Below, piece after piece: positions 1 through 5,359 of a stretch of 5,359 bases of DNA (within the stretch, counting starts at the first letter, position 1; every line of letters begins with the position of its first letter). The DNA comes from Janthinobacterium sp. GTDB taxonomy: Bacteria > Pseudomonadota > Gammaproteobacteria > Burkholderiales > Burkholderiaceae_D. The notes beneath the pieces are model-generated. The model was not told where the DNA came from, did no database searches, and saw only the letters and a program-made list of their open reading frames with translations. Both the position numbers and the translations under genes were made by a program. Location: NCBI GenBank assembly GCA_003482555.1, contig DMYQ01000323.1, forward strand, positions 2,544-7,902, written 5' to 3'.

Positions 1-1
1 G

Positions 2-1042
2 CCGGGCGTCGCCACGCCGGGCGCCGTGGCGGGCGGCCACGAGGGACATCAGCACGGCCGGGCCAAGGCGGCGGCGCCGAAGTTCGGCCTGCCCGCGCGA
101 GCCCTGCTGGTGTATGTCGACCCGTCCAGCGCCATGGTGCTGGGCAACTTGCCGGCGCAAGAGCGCTTCGGCATCTGGGCGCAAAAGCTGCATTCGCGCC
201 TGCTGCAGGGCGAAGGCTGGCGCTGGATGATCGAGCTGGCCGCCAGTTGGATGCTGGTGATGCTGCTCACCGGCGTGTACCTGTGGTGGCCGCGCGGCGG
301 CCGCAGGGTGTTGCCGGCGGCCGGCGCGCGCGGACGATCCGCGTGGCGGCAATGGCATGCCTTCCTCGGCGTGGCGCTGGGCGCGGTGACTTTCGTCATC
401 CTGGTCACCGGCCTGACCTGGAGCAAATACGCGGGCGAGCAGGTGCGGCTGGTGCGCGACGCCAGCGGGCAGGCGTCGCCGCAGGCGCCGCCCGGCCTGC
501 GCTCGACGCTCGTCGATGGCGCCGAGCCCCTGAGCTGGGACGGCGCCTGGCAGGCGGCGCGGCGCCAGGCGCCCGACGTGGCGCTGCAATTGACAGCGCC
601 GCGCGCCGCAGGCGACACCTGGCGCGCCAGCGCGGCCGGGCGGGGACAGCCTGAAAAACGCTTCGATCTGCAATTCGACGCCTACAGCGGGCGTGCCTTG
701 TATTACGCGGGCTGGGAGCGGCAAACGCTGTTCGGCAAGGCTACCGCCATCGGCATTCGCTTTCACCGGGGCGAGTTCGGCTGGTGGAATCAGGCGCTGC
801 TGCTGGTGTTCGGCGCCAGCGTCGTATTTTCCCTGCTGTCGGGCTGGGTGATGTTCTTCAAGCGCCGCCGCGCCGGCGCGCTCAGCCTGCCGCGCCTGCT
901 GCCCGGCGCGTGGAAGTCGGCCTCGCCGCTGGCGTGGCTGACCCTGGCCGTCCTGTGCGCGGCCATGCCCTTGCTGGCCTTGTCGGGTTGCCTGCTGGTG
1001 CTGCTGGAAGTGGCGCTGCATCGGCCGTGGCGCGGGGTATGA
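2..1042 (+). CDS. PepSY-associated transmembrane protein, C-terminal part (5' end outside window)
   Basis: The reading frame is open from the left edge, so the true start lies upstream; about 346 codons are visible. Four hydrophobic segments are seen. Numbered from the Val/GTG codon at 26, they lie at about 67-88, 112-132, 256-278 and 302-331. A soluble stretch between the second and third (about 165-226) contains WDGAWQAARRQAP and FDAYSGRALYY, which look like a PepSY repeat. Histidines sit where this family conserves them: KLHSRLL (His56), RQWHAFLG (His111) and RFHRGEFG (His247). Family knowledge: PepSY-TM proteins are inner-membrane proteins, and some, such as Pseudomonas FpvG, act in ferrisiderophore reduction. 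A redox or iron-uptake role here is only a possibility. A His-rich stretch (HEGHQH) lies in the presumed periplasmic loop before the first visible helix. The stop is 25 nt upstream of the next gene, suggesting cotranscription. Family confidence is high; function is unknown. Confidence 0.88.
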   Translation, partial: PGVATPGAVAGGHEGHQHGRAKAAAPKFGLPARALLVYVDPSSAMVLGNLPAQERFGIWAQKLHSRLLQGEGWRWMIELAASWMLVMLLTGVYLWWPRGGRRVLPAAGARGRSAWRQWHAFLGVALGAVTFVILVTGLTWSKYAGEQVRLVRDASGQASPQAPPGLRSTLVDGAEPLSWDGAWQAARRQAPDVALQLTAPRAAGDTWRASAAGRGQPEKRFDLQFDAYSGRALYYAGWERQTLFGKATAIGIRFHRGEFGWWNQALLLVFGASVVFSLLSGWVMFFKRRRAGALSLPRLLPGAWKSASPLAWLTLAVLCAAMPLLALSGCLLVLLEVALHRPWRGV

Positions 1043-1067
1043 TATCGAATCAATATGGGGAAACGAC

Positions 1068-1373
1068 ATGGTCACCTGCTACATCCGCTACATCATCGAT
1101 GCGTCCAAACTGAAGCAGTTCGAACACTACGGCAAGCTGTGGATACCGCTGGTCGAGAAATTCGGCGGCCGCCACCACGGCTACTTCCTGCCGTCCGAAG
1201 GGGCCAACAATGTGGCGCTGGCGCTGTTCACCTTTCCCGGCCTGGCCGAGTACGAGCAATACCGTATCCAGATGGCCGATGACGCCGACTGCCGCGCCGC
1301 TTTCCTGTACGCCGAAGAGACGCAGTGCATCGTCAGCTACGAAAGAAGCTTCTTCCGCCCGGTGTTCGCTTGA
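1068..1373 (+). CDS. NIPSNAP family protein
   Basis: A 101-residue protein, the usual size of a single-domain NIPSNAP protein (dimeric alpha/beta-barrel, ferredoxin-like fold). Family features are the opening beta strand CYIRYIIDASKLKQFE, the W-I-P-L-V-E-K-F-G-G segment (residues 25-34) followed by RHHGYFLP, the central strand ALALFTFPGLAEYEQYR, and the aromatic C-terminal end SYERSFFRPV. The start is ATG 1068, preceded by a good Shine-Dalgarno (GGGGA at 1057-1061, 6-nt gap). The ATG at 1055 is in another frame. The biochemical role of bacterial NIPSNAP proteins is mostly unknown; no catalytic residues can be named. It looks cytoplasmic, with no signal peptide or membrane segment. The gene is 25 nt downstream of the PepSY gene and its TGA overlaps the likely start of the next gene, so the three probably share a transcript. 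Whether they share a function is not shown by the sequence. Confidence 0.88.
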   Translation: MVTCYIRYIIDASKLKQFEHYGKLWIPLVEKFGGRHHGYFLPSEGANNVALALFTFPGLAEYEQYRIQMADDADCRAAFLYAEETQCIVSYERSFFRPVFA

Positions 1374-1927
1374 AGCGGCTGCTGACCGCGCTGGCGCTGG
1401 CCGCGCTGGTGGCCGGCGTGGGCGCGCTGCTGGCGGACGGTTTGAGAGACGACGCGGTCCGCTGCGACGTCGGCATCGTGCTCGGCTCGAAGGTCGGCCC
1501 CGGCGGGCTGCCGTCGTCGCGCCTGGCCGCCCGCCTGGACAAGGCCGTCGAACTGTACCGGGCCGGCATGTTCGGCTCCGTGATCGTCAGCGGCGGGACG
1601 GGCCGGGAAGGCTACGACGAGGCCACCGTCATGCGCGCCTATCTGGTCGCGCGCGCGATTCCGGCGGCCGCCATCATCGTCGACAGCGCAGGCGTCAACA
1701 CGGCGGCGACGGCGCGCAACAGCGCCGCGCTGATGCGCGCGCGCGGCTTGCACAGCGCCCTCGTGGTGACCCAGTACTTCCACATCACGCGCAGCAAACA
1801 GGCCTTGCGCGCCAGCGGCGTGGCCACCGTGCGCGGGGCGCACGCCGACCTGTTCGAGTGGCGCGACGTGTATTCGACGCTCAGGGAAGCGGTCGCGATC
1901 CCGGTCTATCTGCTGCGCGGGGCGTAG
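1370..1927 (+). CDS. YdcF/SanA-like DUF218 family protein, membrane-anchored
   Basis: A 185-residue protein if started at TTG 1370. That start overlaps the TGA of the NIPSNAP gene (TTGA, 1370-1373) and gives a clean N-terminal anchor: MKRLLT followed by an Ala/Leu/Val-rich helix at about 6-22. A longer version from GTG 1325 would add 15 residues lying inside the upstream gene and put charged residues ahead of the anchor, so I prefer the TTG. DUF218 motifs follow: CDVGIVLGSKV (32-42), SSRLAARLDKAVELYRAG (49-66), VIVSGGTG (71-78), Asp/Glu at 83-84, a VDSAGVNTAATARN segment (104-117) and VVTQYFHITRSKQAL (132-146). The C-terminal VYSTLREAVAIPVYLL segment resembles SanA more than long YdcF proteins. 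SanA affects envelope permeability in enterobacteria; the molecular activity of the family is unclear. No convincing Shine-Dalgarno precedes the TTG (the nearest purine run, 1341-1348, is too far), which fits translational coupling. The 3' end overlaps the convergent LysR gene. Confidence 0.85.
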   Translation: MKRLLTALALAALVAGVGALLADGLRDDAVRCDVGIVLGSKVGPGGLPSSRLAARLDKAVELYRAGMFGSVIVSGGTGREGYDEATVMRAYLVARAIPAAAIIVDSAGVNTAATARNSAALMRARGLHSALVVTQYFHITRSKQALRASGVATVRGAHADLFEWRDVYSTLREAVAIPVYLLRGA

Positions 1928-2856
1928 TCGGCGCAGGATAGTCGGCCGCCTTGTGCGGCGTCTATGGCGCGCACGATCTGCGCGCGCAGCCAGCGGTTGG
2001 CCGGGTCGCGCTCGACATTGGCATGCCAGTACAGATACATGTCGATGCCCGGCATCGGCAGCGGGAAGGGCAGGATCTGGTGGCCGAACTGTTCGTTGGC
2101 GATGCGGGCGAAGCGCTCCGGCATGGTCAGCACCAGGTCGGTCTGGCCGACCACGCGGCAGGCCGCGTAGTAGTTCTGGCAGCGCAGGCGGACGCGGCGC
2201 TGCAAGCCCAGCCGACTGAGTTCAAAATCTTCCAGTCCGGGGCCGCTGCGCCGCGAGCTGGCCAGCACGTGTTCCTGCGCCAGGTAGGCGTCCAGATCCA
2301 GCGCGCCGGCGATGCGCGGGTGGCCGCGGCGCGCCAGCACCACGGTCCGGTCGGTGGCCAGGCGCGTGTGCAGGATGTCGGCCGACAGCGGCAGCAGCAC
2401 ATCGATGGCGCAATCGAGGGTGCCGGCCGCCAGCTCCGCTTCCAGCTCGCGGCGCTCGACCCGCAGCGCGGCCAGATCGACCAGCGGCGCGGCGTCGGCG
2501 ATGCCGGCCATCAGCGGCGCCAGCACGGTTGCTTCCAGCACGTCGCGCAGGGCCAGGCTGAACTGGCGCTTGCTGGTGGCTGGATCGAAGCGGGCGATGC
2601 CGTTCAGGGTCAGGTCGAGGCCGCGCAGCGCCAGCCGCACCGGCTCGATGATGCTGCGCGCCAGCGGCGTCGGCGCCATCGTGTGGCCCTGGCGCTGAAA
2701 CAGCGGGTCGTCAAACAATTGGCGCAAACGGCCCAGGGCATGGCTGATGGCCGGCTGCGTCAAATGCATTTGCACGCTGGCGCGCGTGATGCTGCCTTCC
2801 GTGTAGATGGCGTCGAAGACGATGAAGAGGTTCAAGTCGACCCGCGAGATATGCAT
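1906..2856 (-). CDS. LysR-type transcriptional regulator
   Basis: A 316-residue protein of normal LysR length. The N-terminal winged helix-turn-helix covers about residues 6-65, with the hallmark run TRASVQMHLTQPAISHALGR (24-43) and then LFDDPLFQRQG (48-57). The rest is a two-lobed periplasmic-binding-like effector domain; the DPLFQR and MAPTPLA segments and overall shape resemble the NodD/DntR-like branch (from memory, not a search). The start codon is ATG (CAT at 2854-2856 on the plus strand); no strong Shine-Dalgarno is seen, only a GGGG about 14 nt upstream. The gene is divergent from the histidine phosphatase/acyl-CoA dehydrogenase unit with a 93-nt spacer that contains a LysR-type box, so that unit and its own promoter are the likely targets. 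The inducer is unknown; a CoA ester or hydroxy acid is only a guess from the neighbouring dehydrogenase. Its stop lies 22 nt inside the 3' end of the convergent DUF218 gene. Confidence 0.93.
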   Translation of the reverse strand: MHISRVDLNLFIVFDAIYTEGSITRASVQMHLTQPAISHALGRLRQLFDDPLFQRQGHTMAPTPLARSIIEPVRLALRGLDLTLNGIARFDPATSKRQFSLALRDVLEATVLAPLMAGIADAAPLVDLAALRVERRELEAELAAGTLDCAIDVLLPLSADILHTRLATDRTVVLARRGHPRIAGALDLDAYLAQEHVLASSRRSGPGLEDFELSRLGLQRRVRLRCQNYYAACRVVGQTDLVLTMPERFARIANEQFGHQILPFPLPMPGIDMYLYWHANVERDPANRWLRAQIVRAIDAAQGGRLSCADYAPRSR

Positions 2857-2860
2857 GATA

Positions 2861-2866
2861 TTTATA
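2861..2866 (-). promoter_or_regulatory. Possible -10 element for the LysR gene
   Basis: The minus strand reads TATAAA here, five of six matches to the sigma-70 -10 consensus in an otherwise GC-rich region. A start site about 7 nt downstream would fall almost on the LysR ATG, implying a leaderless or near-leaderless transcript. No good -35 hexamer is found 16-18 nt upstream; that position is occupied by the LysR-type inverted repeat. Weak evidence from sequence alone. Confidence 0.25.
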
Positions 2867-2882
2867 CGGCCCCATAAGAACT

Positions 2883-2897
2883 ATTCATTGGATGAAT
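2883..2897. promoter_or_regulatory. Likely LysR-type operator (T-N11-A box, perfect inverted repeat)
   Basis: ATTCAT-TGG-ATGAAT is a perfect 6-bp inverted repeat with a 3-bp spacer. It contains T at 2884 and A at 2896, exactly the T-N11-A arrangement known for LysR-family recognition sites. It lies in the spacer between the LysR gene and the divergent phosphatase gene, 26 nt from the first start codon and 52 nt from the second, where a divergent-promoter operator is expected. That the neighbouring regulator binds it is inference. Confidence 0.6.
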
Positions 2898-2949
2898 TGT
2901 ACAGGGGGCGTTAAGCTGGCGCATCCTTCACCTTGGAACGACTACGCGT

Positions 2950-3657
2950 ATGGGACAAATTTATCTGGTGCGCCACGGGCAAGCCTCCTTCGGCAGCGCC
3001 GACTACGATCAACTTTCCGATCTGGGCGTCGAGCAGGCGCGCTTGCTGGGCCAGTGGTTCGCCAATTGCCGCCAGGGCTTCGACCGGGTCGTGACGGGCG
3101 GCATGCGGCGGCACCGCCAGAGCGCCGACGCCTGCCTGGGGCAATTGCCCAAGTCGCTGCTGCGGGAAACGGAGTGGCAGAGCGACGCCGGCTTCGCCGA
3201 ATTCGACCACCACGAGGTGCTGCTGCGCCAGCGTCCCGACTTCGCCGACGCGGCCGTGCTGCGCGCCCTGGGCGCGGGCGCGGAAGGGCCGCGCGCCTTC
3301 GAGCGCGTCTTCCTGGACGCGATGGCGCGCTGGATGGATGGCGGCCACGACGCCGATTACGAAGAACCCTGGCCGCTCTTCCGGCTGCGCTGCGTGGCCG
3401 CGCTCGAGCGCCTGGTGGCCGCCGCCGCCGGCGATGTGCACCCCAGCATCGTCTTCACGTCCGGCGGCACCATCGCGGCCCTGTGCCAGCACCTGATGGG
3501 CCTGCCGAACGGACGGATGGCGGAGCTCAACTGGACGCTGGTGAACAGCGCCGTGACCAAGCTGTTTTACGGTCAGGGCAAGCTCGGCGTCGGTTATCTG
3601 AACAATTTCGCCCACCTGGAATGGCTGGGCGAAGCGAACGCCATCACCTATCGTTAA
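2950..3657 (+). CDS. Histidine phosphatase (phosphoglycerate mutase-like) family protein
   Basis: A 235-residue protein. The opening IYLVRHGQAS carries the RHG signature, with His9 as the expected phospho-accepting nucleophile and Arg8 beside it. GVEQARLLGQWF (26-37) and VVTGGMRRHRQSA (47-59) match the family helix and the strand with the second phosphate-binding Arg (53 or 54). GFAEFDHHE (81-89) supplies the probable acid residue, Glu84. The strand that normally ends in S-H-G-G reads IVFTSGGTIAAL (167-178), so Ser171 stands where the second catalytic His is usual. Superfamily members hydrolyse phosphate monoesters or move phosphate groups; the substrate cannot be told. The start ATG 2950 places the RHG motif at the usual distance from the N terminus; GGAA at 2935-2938 is a modest, rather distant ribosome site. 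It is the first gene of a unit with the acyl-CoA dehydrogenase 35 nt downstream, under the presumed control of the divergent LysR protein. Cytoplasmic; no signal peptide. Confidence 0.9.
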   Translation: MGQIYLVRHGQASFGSADYDQLSDLGVEQARLLGQWFANCRQGFDRVVTGGMRRHRQSADACLGQLPKSLLRETEWQSDAGFAEFDHHEVLLRQRPDFADAAVLRALGAGAEGPRAFERVFLDAMARWMDGGHDADYEEPWPLFRLRCVAALERLVAAAAGDVHPSIVFTSGGTIAALCQHLMGLPNGRMAELNWTLVNSAVTKLFYGQGKLGVGYLNNFAHLEWLGEANAITYR

Positions 3658-3692
3658 GCGCCCGCGCGCTTTCACCCATCCTGGAGAATCAC

Positions 3693-4928
3693 ATGAGCTT
3701 TGACTACAGCCCGAAAGTGCTGCAACTGCGGGCGCGCCTGAGCGCCTTCATGGAACGCCACATTTACCCGAACGAAGAGCGCTTCCACGCCGAGGTGGAG
3801 GCCAACCGGCGCGCCGGCAACGCCTGGGTGCCGACCCTGGTGATCGAAGAACTCAAGCGCGAGGCGCGCGCCGCCGAATTGTGGAATCTGTTCTTGCCTG
3901 AGTCGGCCCATGGAGCCGGCCTGAGCAACCTGGAATACGCGCCCCTGTGCGAAATCATGGGGCGCGCCTTCTGGTCGCCGGAAGTGTTCAATTGCTCGGC
4001 GCCGGACACGGGCAATATGGAAGTGCTGGCCCGCTACGGCAGCGCGCAGCAGCAAGAGCGCTGGCTGGCGCCCCTGCTGGACGGCAGCATGCGCTCTTGC
4101 TTCGCCATGACCGAGCCGGCCGTGGCGTCCTCGGACGCGACCAATATCGCCAGCAGCATCGTGCGCGACGGCGAGCATTACGTGATCAATGGGCGCAAGT
4201 GGTGGTCTTCCGGCGGCAACGACCCGCGCTGCCAGCTCTTCATCTTCATGGGCAAGAGCGACCCGGACAACGCCAGCCGCCACTTGCAGCAATCGATGCT
4301 GATCGTGCCGCGCGACACGCCCGGCGTCGACGTCGTGCGCCATTTGCCGGTGTTCGGCTACGACGACGCGCCGCACGGCCACGCCGAAATCGTGTTCGAA
4401 AACGTGCGCGTGCCGGTCTCAAATATCCTGCTGGGCGAAGGGCGCGGCTTTGAAATCGCCCAGGGCCGGCTGGGGCCGGGCCGCATCCACCACTGCATGC
4501 GCCTGATCGGTCTGGCCGAACGGGCGCTCGAGCAGATGTGCCGCCGCACCCTGGGCCGGGTCGCCTTCGGTAAATCGGTGGCGGAGCAGGGCGTGACCCT
4601 GGAGCGTATCGCCCAGGCGCGCATCTTGATCGACCAGACGCGCTTCCTGGTGCTCAACGCGGCGCACCTGATGGACACGGTCGGCAACAAGGTGGCGGCG
4701 CGCGAAATCGCCATGATCAAGGTGGCGGCGCCGAACATGGCGTGCCAGGTGATCGACTGGGCCATCCAGGCGCAGGGCGGGGGCGGCATGAGCGACCCGT
4801 TCTTGGCGCCCGCGTATTCGGTGGCGCGCTCGCTGCGCATCGCCGACGGGCCGGACGAGGTGCACCGCAACCAGATCGGCAAGATGGAACTGGCCAAGTA
4901 CAAGGGCGGGCCGCGCGCGCACGCCTGA
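3693..4928 (+). CDS. Acyl-CoA dehydrogenase, ACAD10/11-like
   Basis: A 411-residue flavoprotein of normal acyl-CoA dehydrogenase length. Order of domains: N-terminal helical domain (about 1-133, with ERHIYPNE at 21-28 and LPESAHGAGLSNLEYA at 68-83), middle beta domain (about 134-245, with FAMTEPAVASSDATN at 137-151 and the flavin-contacting GRKWWSSGG at 167-175), and C-terminal helical domain (about 250-405, with the FAD-binding region QAQGGGGMSD at 359-368 and LRIADGPDEVH at 381-391). HIYPNE and ADGPDEVH are typical of the ACAD10/11-like branch; Asp385 lies where classical enzymes have the Glu of the E-G-T motif. Expected activity is FAD-dependent alpha,beta-oxidation of an acyl-CoA; ACAD10/11 relatives are linked to 4-hydroxyacyl-CoA breakdown together with an APH-type kinase. 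The start is ATG 3693, with GGAG at 3683-3686 and a 6-nt gap. The same frame is open back to 2892, but that stretch lies over the phosphatase gene and has no dehydrogenase homology. Probably cotranscribed with the phosphatase. No clear hairpin terminator follows. Confidence 0.95.
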   Translation: MSFDYSPKVLQLRARLSAFMERHIYPNEERFHAEVEANRRAGNAWVPTLVIEELKREARAAELWNLFLPESAHGAGLSNLEYAPLCEIMGRAFWSPEVFNCSAPDTGNMEVLARYGSAQQQERWLAPLLDGSMRSCFAMTEPAVASSDATNIASSIVRDGEHYVINGRKWWSSGGNDPRCQLFIFMGKSDPDNASRHLQQSMLIVPRDTPGVDVVRHLPVFGYDDAPHGHAEIVFENVRVPVSNILLGEGRGFEIAQGRLGPGRIHHCMRLIGLAERALEQMCRRTLGRVAFGKSVAEQGVTLERIAQARILIDQTRFLVLNAAHLMDTVGNKVAAREIAMIKVAAPNMACQVIDWAIQAQGGGGMSDPFLAPAYSVARSLRIADGPDEVHRNQIGKMELAKYKGGPRAHA

Positions 4929-5029
4929 GCGGGGAGGGCGGCGGCTGGGGGAGGCGCCTGCCGAACGCGCTCTTGGCGGCCGGATGGGCGACAATGGCAG
5001 CCATTTATCGACTTCCTTGAAAAGCAATC

Positions 5030-5359
5030 ATGATTTCACGCCCCATCAAGGCCGGCGCCGTTGCCGCCATCGTCGCCGTCGCCGCCTACTGGTATTGGTC
5101 GCCCTTGCTGGCCGTGCGGCAGATGCAGTCGGCCGCGCAAAACAGGGACGCGGACGCGTTCAACGAGCATGTCAACTATCCGAAACTGCGCGAGAATATC
5201 AAGGGCCAGTTTTCGGCGATGTTTACCGACAAGCTGTCCGCGCCCACCGGTTCACACAGCGCCCTGGCCCTGGCCGGCGCCACCTTCGGGGCCAAATTGG
5301 GCATGGTCATGGTGAATCAGTTCGTCGACACCATGCTGCGGCCCGACACGGTGATGCTG
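5030..5359 (+). CDS. DUF2939 domain protein, N-terminal part (runs off window)
   Basis: The frame from ATG 5030 is open to the right edge (110 codons), so only the N-terminal part is present. It begins MISRPIKAG, followed by one hydrophobic segment (about 8-22) ending in YWYWSPLLAVRQM. The next stretch reads AAQNRDADAFNEHVNYPKLRENIK and then NQFVDTMLRPDTVML. This pattern (a single anchor helix, S-P-x-L-A-V-R-Q-M, then a D-A-D-A-F/L...V-x-Y/F-P-x-L-R-E segment) is that of DUF2939 proteins, which are small envelope proteins of unknown function, probably exposed to the periplasm. A weak AAAAG (5020-5024) lies 5 nt before the ATG. The 101 nt after the dehydrogenase stop contain no gene that I can see and no clear promoter or terminator, so whether it is cotranscribed with the upstream operon is open. 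Confidence 0.8.
   Translation, partial: MISRPIKAGAVAAIVAVAAYWYWSPLLAVRQMQSAAQNRDADAFNEHVNYPKLRENIKGQFSAMFTDKLSAPTGSHSALALAGATFGAKLGMVMVNQFVDTMLRPDTVML

Noticed and set aside
1337..1843. A minus-strand open frame opposite the DUF218 gene
   Set aside because: Low-complexity Arg/Ala/Gly product; the plus-strand frame has clear family motifs.
1951..2877. A 308-codon plus-strand open frame opposite the LysR gene
   Set aside because: Gln/Arg/Ala-rich product with no recognisable motif; it mirrors the codon bias of the LysR gene in a GC-rich genome.
2911..3675. A 254-codon minus-strand open frame opposite the phosphatase gene
   Set aside because: Antisense shadow of a well-supported coding sequence; no family motif and no ribosome site of note.
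2892..3692. A long in-frame N-terminal extension of the acyl-CoA dehydrogenase (open frame back to ATG 2892)
   Set aside because: It lies across the phosphatase gene in another frame, has Arg/Ala/Gly-rich shadow composition, and a good Shine-Dalgarno plus the family's normal N terminus mark ATG 3693 as the start.
3672..4382. A minus-strand open frame opposite the dehydrogenase gene
   Set aside because: His/Arg/Ala-rich shadow typical of the reverse strand of a high-GC gene; the plus-strand gene is unambiguous.
4929..5029. Possible terminator or promoter between the dehydrogenase and DUF2939 genes
   Set aside because: G-rich run and a GGCGCC palindrome are present, but there is no stable stem followed by T residues. 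TTGGCG (4973) and GACAAT (4990) are only 11 nt apart, too close for a sigma-70 promoter.
5026..5035. A perfect 10-bp palindrome (AATCATGATT) over the DUF2939 start codon
   Set aside because: Short, built around the ATG, and with no second copy; chance is the simplest explanation.

Overview
The window is a high-GC (GC-rich third positions) stretch of ordinary bacterial chromosome. Gene families and codon use suggest a betaproteobacterium, most likely an Oxalobacteraceae-type genome (Massilia, Duganella, Janthinobacterium). This placement is an inference from gene style; no rRNA or other marker is present. I see no tRNA, rRNA, CRISPR array, insertion sequence or phage gene.

Layout. The left third (2-1927) holds three plus-strand genes packed head to tail: the C-terminal part of a PepSY-type inner-membrane protein, a small NIPSNAP-family protein, and a YdcF/SanA-like DUF218 membrane-anchored protein. 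The last of these appears to start at a TTG that overlaps the preceding stop codon. A minus-strand LysR-type regulator (1906-2856) converges on this group, and the two ends overlap by 22 nt.

The regulator is divergent from a plus-strand two-gene unit: a histidine phosphatase superfamily protein (2950-3657) and an acyl-CoA dehydrogenase of the ACAD10/11-like type (3693-4928), 35 nt apart. The 93-nt divergent spacer contains a perfect inverted repeat that fits the T-N11-A LysR operator rule. The natural reading is a small acyl-CoA or hydroxyacyl-CoA catabolic operon controlled by its divergent LysR protein. The right edge carries the start of a DUF2939 membrane-anchored protein (5030 to the window end).

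There is no obviously new multi-gene system here. The points most worth a second look are the phosphatase/ACAD pair, which has no sugar-kinase-like (APH) partner in the window; the Ser at the position of the usual second catalytic His in the phosphatase; and the LysR box between the divergent genes.
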